Shown: in pieces, positions 60,778-64,000 of the stretch
Layout of the letters: each line of letters opens with the position of its first letter
Position numbering within the stretch: the first letter of the stretch is position 1
Origin: an uncultured Bacteroidia bacterium
GTDB lineage: Bacteria; Bacteroidota; Bacteroidia; Bacteroidales; ML635J-15
Direction: 5' to 3'
Assembly: GCA_902800045.1 (NCBI GenBank)
Contig: CADCCZ010000003.1
Coordinates: 62,001 to 126,000 of the forward strand
Length of the DNA stretch: 64,000 nt
Notes under the pieces: model-generated
Told to the model about the DNA's origin: nothing
Database searches by the model: none
What the model saw: only the letters and a program-made list of their open reading frames with translations
Made by a program: the position numbers and the translations under genes

Positions 60778-63700
60778 ATGAAGAAATTTGTATTATTAAT
60801 AGTCGCTACCATTGCGACAATATTGATTGTCAACGCACAGACAACAATTATTGACAACCAGAAGCCATCTAACTCACAGATTGAAATTCTTGGAGAAAAC
60901 AATAATGAAATAACGCTTAGACTGAATCTCAACTCGTACACACTAACCGAGGTACAGACTCCCAACGGCACCGAAGTGGTTGTAGGTTCACCCGAAGGCA
61001 TCAACGACATGGACAAGGGGCTTCCCGACATTCCATATTTTACAACCTCGGTACGCATTCCTTCGAAGGGCAAGGCCGTAGTCGAAATTGTTGACGCAAA
61101 CTACACCACCGTCGACAACATCAGCATTGCTCCGTCGAAAGGCCCAATCAAGCGCAACATCGACCCGTCGACCGTTCCCTACGAGTACGGCAAGTGCTAC
61201 AAGATGGATGCATTCTTCCCGCTGACCGAAGCCGTCAACAGCGAAGCTTTCTGCATTCGCGACGTACGCGGAACTACGGTGCAGTTCTTCCCGTTCCAGT
61301 ACAACCCAGTACAGAAGCAGCTGAAGGTTTTCACCGAAATAACCGTCAAGGTAAAATTCACCCAGCAGCCTAGCGAAAACGAAATTACCGCTTCGTACGA
61401 AAAAATCGACGAATTCGAAAACATCTACCGCCGCATGTTCATCAACTACGGCAGCAAGACTCGCTACACCCAGCTGCAGGACGGACATCCGGGCAGAATG
61501 CTCATTATCTGCAAGGACGCTTACGCATCGGCGATGACCGATTTCGTAAACTGGAAGCGCGAAAAGGGCATCGAAACCGAAATGGCACTTATAAGCACTG
61601 TCAGCAATACAGCAACTAGCGTTCAGACATACATTACCAATTATTTCAACAGCCACAGCGACCTTGCATACATCCTTCTGGTTGGCGATGCTGCAGATGT
61701 CGCCACATCCAATTTTACATCGGGAAGCGGATGGTCTGCCACAAGCGGTGATTCGGACAACAAGTACGCTTACCTTGTCGGCAACGACGACTATGCCGAT
61801 GTTTTCATCGGACGTTTCTCGGGCGAATCGGTAGACAACATACAAAACATGGTCCGCAAGGTTATCCTTTACGAAAAGGAACTTACAACTTCTGACACAT
61901 GGCTTACAAATGCCTACGGAAGCGCATCGAGCCAAGGCGGTGGCACCAGCGGTCACAACCAGGGCAATGGCGCAGAAAGCGATATGGTTCACATGGGCAA
62001 CATTCAGACCGACCTCGAAACATACGGCTACACCGTTACCCGAGTAAACGAATCTACCAGCAACGGCATAGCTGCAACATCCACAGCTTTCAACAACGGC
62101 GTGGGCTTGGCTTGCTATGTAGGACATGGCGACACTCAAGAATGGGTTAACACTGGATTCAACAACACAAATGTCAATGCTCTTACAAACGAAAACGAAC
62201 TTCCGTTCATCATAAGCGTTGCCTGCGTAAACGGCGATTTCAACGGAAACACTTGCTTTGCAGAAGCTTGGCTTCGTGCAAGCAAGAACGGAAATCCAAC
62301 CGGAGCTCTTGCCTTCCTCGGTTCTACCATCAATCAGGACTGGAACCCACCAATGACAGCCCAGGACGAAATGATAGACATTATCACCGAATCGCTCGAC
62401 GGAAACATCAAGAGAACCATAGGCGGTATTGCATTCAACGGATACTTCCGTATGATCCAGGACCATCCTATTTCAGCTTCCACCGGAAACGGACCGGGAA
62501 CAGCCCTCGCATGGACAATCTTCGGCGACCCGTCGACAATGTTCCGTAGCACGACTCCACAGGAAATGATTGTTTCGCACCCATCTGTACTTACAGTAGG
62601 TCAAAACGCAATCGATGTAGCAAGCGACGCAGAAGAAACTCTTATCGCTATTACTCGCGAAGTAAACGGCGAAATTGTAATCCTCGGAACCGGCTATGCC
62701 AACAACGGCTCGACAACCATAAACATTTCGGGAATTGACGAACCATGCACTGTAAAAATCACTGCAACAGCCTACAACAAGGTGACTTACCAGACCGAAA
62801 TTTTGGCTATCGTTCCCGAAGGTCCATACGTTGTTAATGGCGGCTACACCATAAACGACAGCGAAGGCAACAACAACGGCCAGGCCGATTACAACGAAAC
62901 AATCAAGTTTAACCATACCTTAAATAATGTAGGCGTTGCAACTGCAAACAACGTAAGCATGTCAATTTCGTCGTCGAGCGAATACATTACCATCACCGAC
63001 GAAAGCGAATCGTTCGGCGACATTGCTGCCGAAGCTAGCGTCACAAAGAACGATGCATACACAATGTCGATACTAAACGGAGTTGCCGACCAAACAAACA
63101 TCGAAATCGCCTACACGATTACAGCCGACAACTGCGACACAAGAAGCGGTTCTATATACGTTACCGCCAACGCTCCTGCCCCAACAATAGCTTTTGTCGG
63201 TATCAACGATACTGAAAACGGTAACGGAAACAACTTGCTCGACGCCGGCGAAACAGCCAAATTAATTTTCAGCTTGACAAACAACGGACATGCAACCCTC
63301 GAAACAGGCACCGCAACCATAACCGTAAATAACGAAAACGTCACATTGATTTCGGACGAAGCACAATTCGACGCCATAGCTGCTGGCGAATCACAAAACA
63401 TCGAATTCGAAATTTCAATCGCCGACAATGTTTCGTTAGGATCAAATACATGCTTCGCTGTACAGACCGACGGCACCTACAACGCAAGCACAGACGCATG
63501 CCTAACGATAGGTTTGCAAATCGAAGACTGGGAAAACAACAATTTCACCACTTACGCTTGGACCAACGCCAGCAACAGACCATGGACTATAGTTTCGACA
63601 GGAGCCTACGCTGGACAATACTGCGCTAAGTCGGGAAATATTGGCAACAGCGCAAAATCGGAACTCACTATCACAATCGATGTCCTCGCCAACGACAATG

Positions 63701-64000
63701 TAGAATTCTACAAGAAAGTTTCGTGCGAAGACCTATCGTATGGATACTACTGGGATTTCCTCGCATTCTACATCGATGGAAACATGATGGAACAATGGGC
63801 AGGCACAAGCGACAACTGGAGCTTGCAATCGTACCCCGTGACTGCAGGCACACACACTCTGAAATGGTCGTACGAAAAGGACTACTCAACTATCGGCGGT
63901 AGCGACTGCGCTTGGATCGACAATATAAAACTTCCTGCTCACAACAACACAGTAAGCAGCATCCACACCAGCGCCGACGTAGCCGAGAACTCAATGTCTA
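60778..64000 (+). CDS. gingipain-like C25 cysteine protease, 5' part (3' end outside window)
   Basis: Open from ATG 60778 to the window edge (1074 codons). Signal peptide MKKFVLLIVATIATILIVNA. A propeptide domain spans about residues 22-235 (DKGLPDIPYFTTSVRIPSKG, FFPFQYNPVQKQLKVFTEIT). The peptidase C25 domain spans about 240-600: GRMLIICKDAYASAMTDFVN, ILLVGDAADV, catalytic YVGHGD with His450 and SVACVNGDF with Cys483. The 33-residue spacing between His and Cys equals that in gingipains. Ig-like and CARDB-like domains follow (NGQADYNETIKF, NNLLDAGETAKLIFSLTN), then a jelly-roll domain starting WENNNFTTYAWTNAS. A T9SS sorting domain is expected beyond the window. Secreted protease. Confidence 0.93.
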   Translation, partial: MKKFVLLIVATIATILIVNAQTTIIDNQKPSNSQIEILGENNNEITLRLNLNSYTLTEVQTPNGTEVVVGSPEGINDMDKGLPDIPYFTTSVRIPSKGKAVVEIVDANYTTVDNISIAPSKGPIKRNIDPSTVPYEYGKCYKMDAFFPLTEAVNSEAFCIRDVRGTTVQFFPFQYNPVQKQLKVFTEITVKVKFTQQPSENEITASYEKIDEFENIYRRMFINYGSKTRYTQLQDGHPGRMLIICKDAYASAMTDFVNWKREKGIETEMALISTVSNTATSVQTYITNYFNSHSDLAYILLVGDAADVATSNFTSGSGWSATSGDSDNKYAYLVGNDDYADVFIGRFSGESVDNIQNMVRKVILYEKELTTSDTWLTNAYGSASSQGGGTSGHNQGNGAESDMVHMGNIQTDLETYGYTVTRVNESTSNGIAATSTAFNNGVGLACYVGHGDTQEWVNTGFNNTNVNALTNENELPFIISVACVNGDFNGNTCFAEAWLRASKNGNPTGALAFLGSTINQDWNPPMTAQDEMIDIITESLDGNIKRTIGGIAFNGYFRMIQDHPISASTGNGPGTALAWTIFGDPSTMFRSTTPQEMIVSHPSVLTVGQNAIDVASDAEETLIAITREVNGEIVILGTGYANNGSTTINISGIDEPCTVKITATAYNKVTYQTEILAIVPEGPYVVNGGYTINDSEGNNNGQADYNETIKFNHTLNNVGVATANNVSMSISSSSEYITITDESESFGDIAAEASVTKNDAYTMSILNGVADQTNIEIAYTITADNCDTRSGSIYVTANAPAPTIAFVGINDTENGNGNNLLDAGETAKLIFSLTNNGHATLETGTATITVNNENVTLISDEAQFDAIAAGESQNIEFEISIADNVSLGSNTCFAVQTDGTYNASTDACLTIGLQIEDWENNNFTTYAWTNASNRPWTIVSTGAYAGQYCAKSGNIGNSAKSELTITIDVLANDNVEFYKKVSCEDLSYGYYWDFLAFYIDGNMMEQWAGTSDNWSLQSYPVTAGTHTLKWSYEKDYSTIGGSDCAWIDNIKLPAHNNTVSSIHTSADVAENSMS

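Noticed and set aside
60988-62466. 492-codon minus-strand frame opposite the C25 protease
   Set aside because: The plus strand encodes an unmistakable protease with catalytic motifs. The minus frame is a composition by-product and lacks any domain.

Overview
The window looks like a chromosomal segment of an anaerobic member of the Bacteroidales. The basis is three large proteins typical of type IX secretion (T9SS): two carry C-terminal sorting domains and one is a gingipain-type C25 protease. Other pointers are a bat (aerotolerance) operon, many promoters with the Bacteroidetes -7 box TAnnTTTG, a lack of Shine-Dalgarno sequences before most genes, and an [FeFe]-hydrogenase/butyrate gene set that implies fermentation. 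I cannot name the genus.

Layout. 1-9.1 kb is accessory DNA: the 3' end of a T9SS repeat protein, an AT-rich group (a cyclase-like protein, a small unknown protein and an AbiH-type abortive-infection protein), about 2 kb of degenerate 9-bp microrepeats crowned by a 114-bp tandem array, then a self-contained cassette of a DUF6943-like gene and three DUF6266-like paralogues. It ends at the 3' side of a tRNA-Arg(CCT). 9.5-15.8 kb is a core operon: small membrane protein, moxR, a DUF58 gene, a BatD-like membrane protein, batA, batB, batC. 15.8-18.9 kb holds a lipoprotein glutamine amidotransferase and an ATPase/DUF234 gene, separated and flanked by 54-bp palindromic repeats and a REP doublet.

19.0-28.9 kb is energy metabolism: butyryl-CoA dehydrogenase, EtfB, EtfA, a CoA-transferase beta subunit, a MaoC/PhaJ-like hydratase and a FabG/PhaB-like reductase, then an hndBCDA-type NAD(P)-linked [FeFe] hydrogenase. 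Together they suggest acetoacetyl-CoA to butyryl-CoA by the (R)-3-hydroxybutyryl-CoA route, with reductant disposal as H2. 29.0-34.7 kb is a thiamine cluster on the minus strand (TPP riboswitch, thiC, an inserted outer-membrane-type gene, thiH, thiF). 34.8-39.1 kb has two small exported proteins, a DUF4476 protein and an O-antigen-ligase-like membrane protein. dnaK (39.6-41.5 kb) has a near-perfect sigma-54 promoter.

41.6-46.4 kb is a second accessory island inserted immediately after dnaK: two PD-(D/E)XK-type nuclease-like proteins, an unknown partner, a coiled-coil lipoprotein, a decayed REP-associated transposase and a secreted lipoprotein. It is closed by a diverged duplicate of the last ~85 bp of dnaK, so the island lies between two dnaK tails. 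46.7-64 kb carries exported low-complexity and esterase-LysM proteins, a GH3-like enzyme, a HAD phosphatase, a PlsC acyltransferase, an unrecognised two-gene operon, a 1587-residue T9SS protein and the start of a C25 protease that runs off the window.

The most unusual items are the dnaK-tail-flanked nuclease island, the 9-bp/114-bp microrepeat field, the cyclase-like/AbiH pair, the DUF6266 cassette and several families of dispersed intergenic palindromes. All family names come from recognition by eye; no database search was run.
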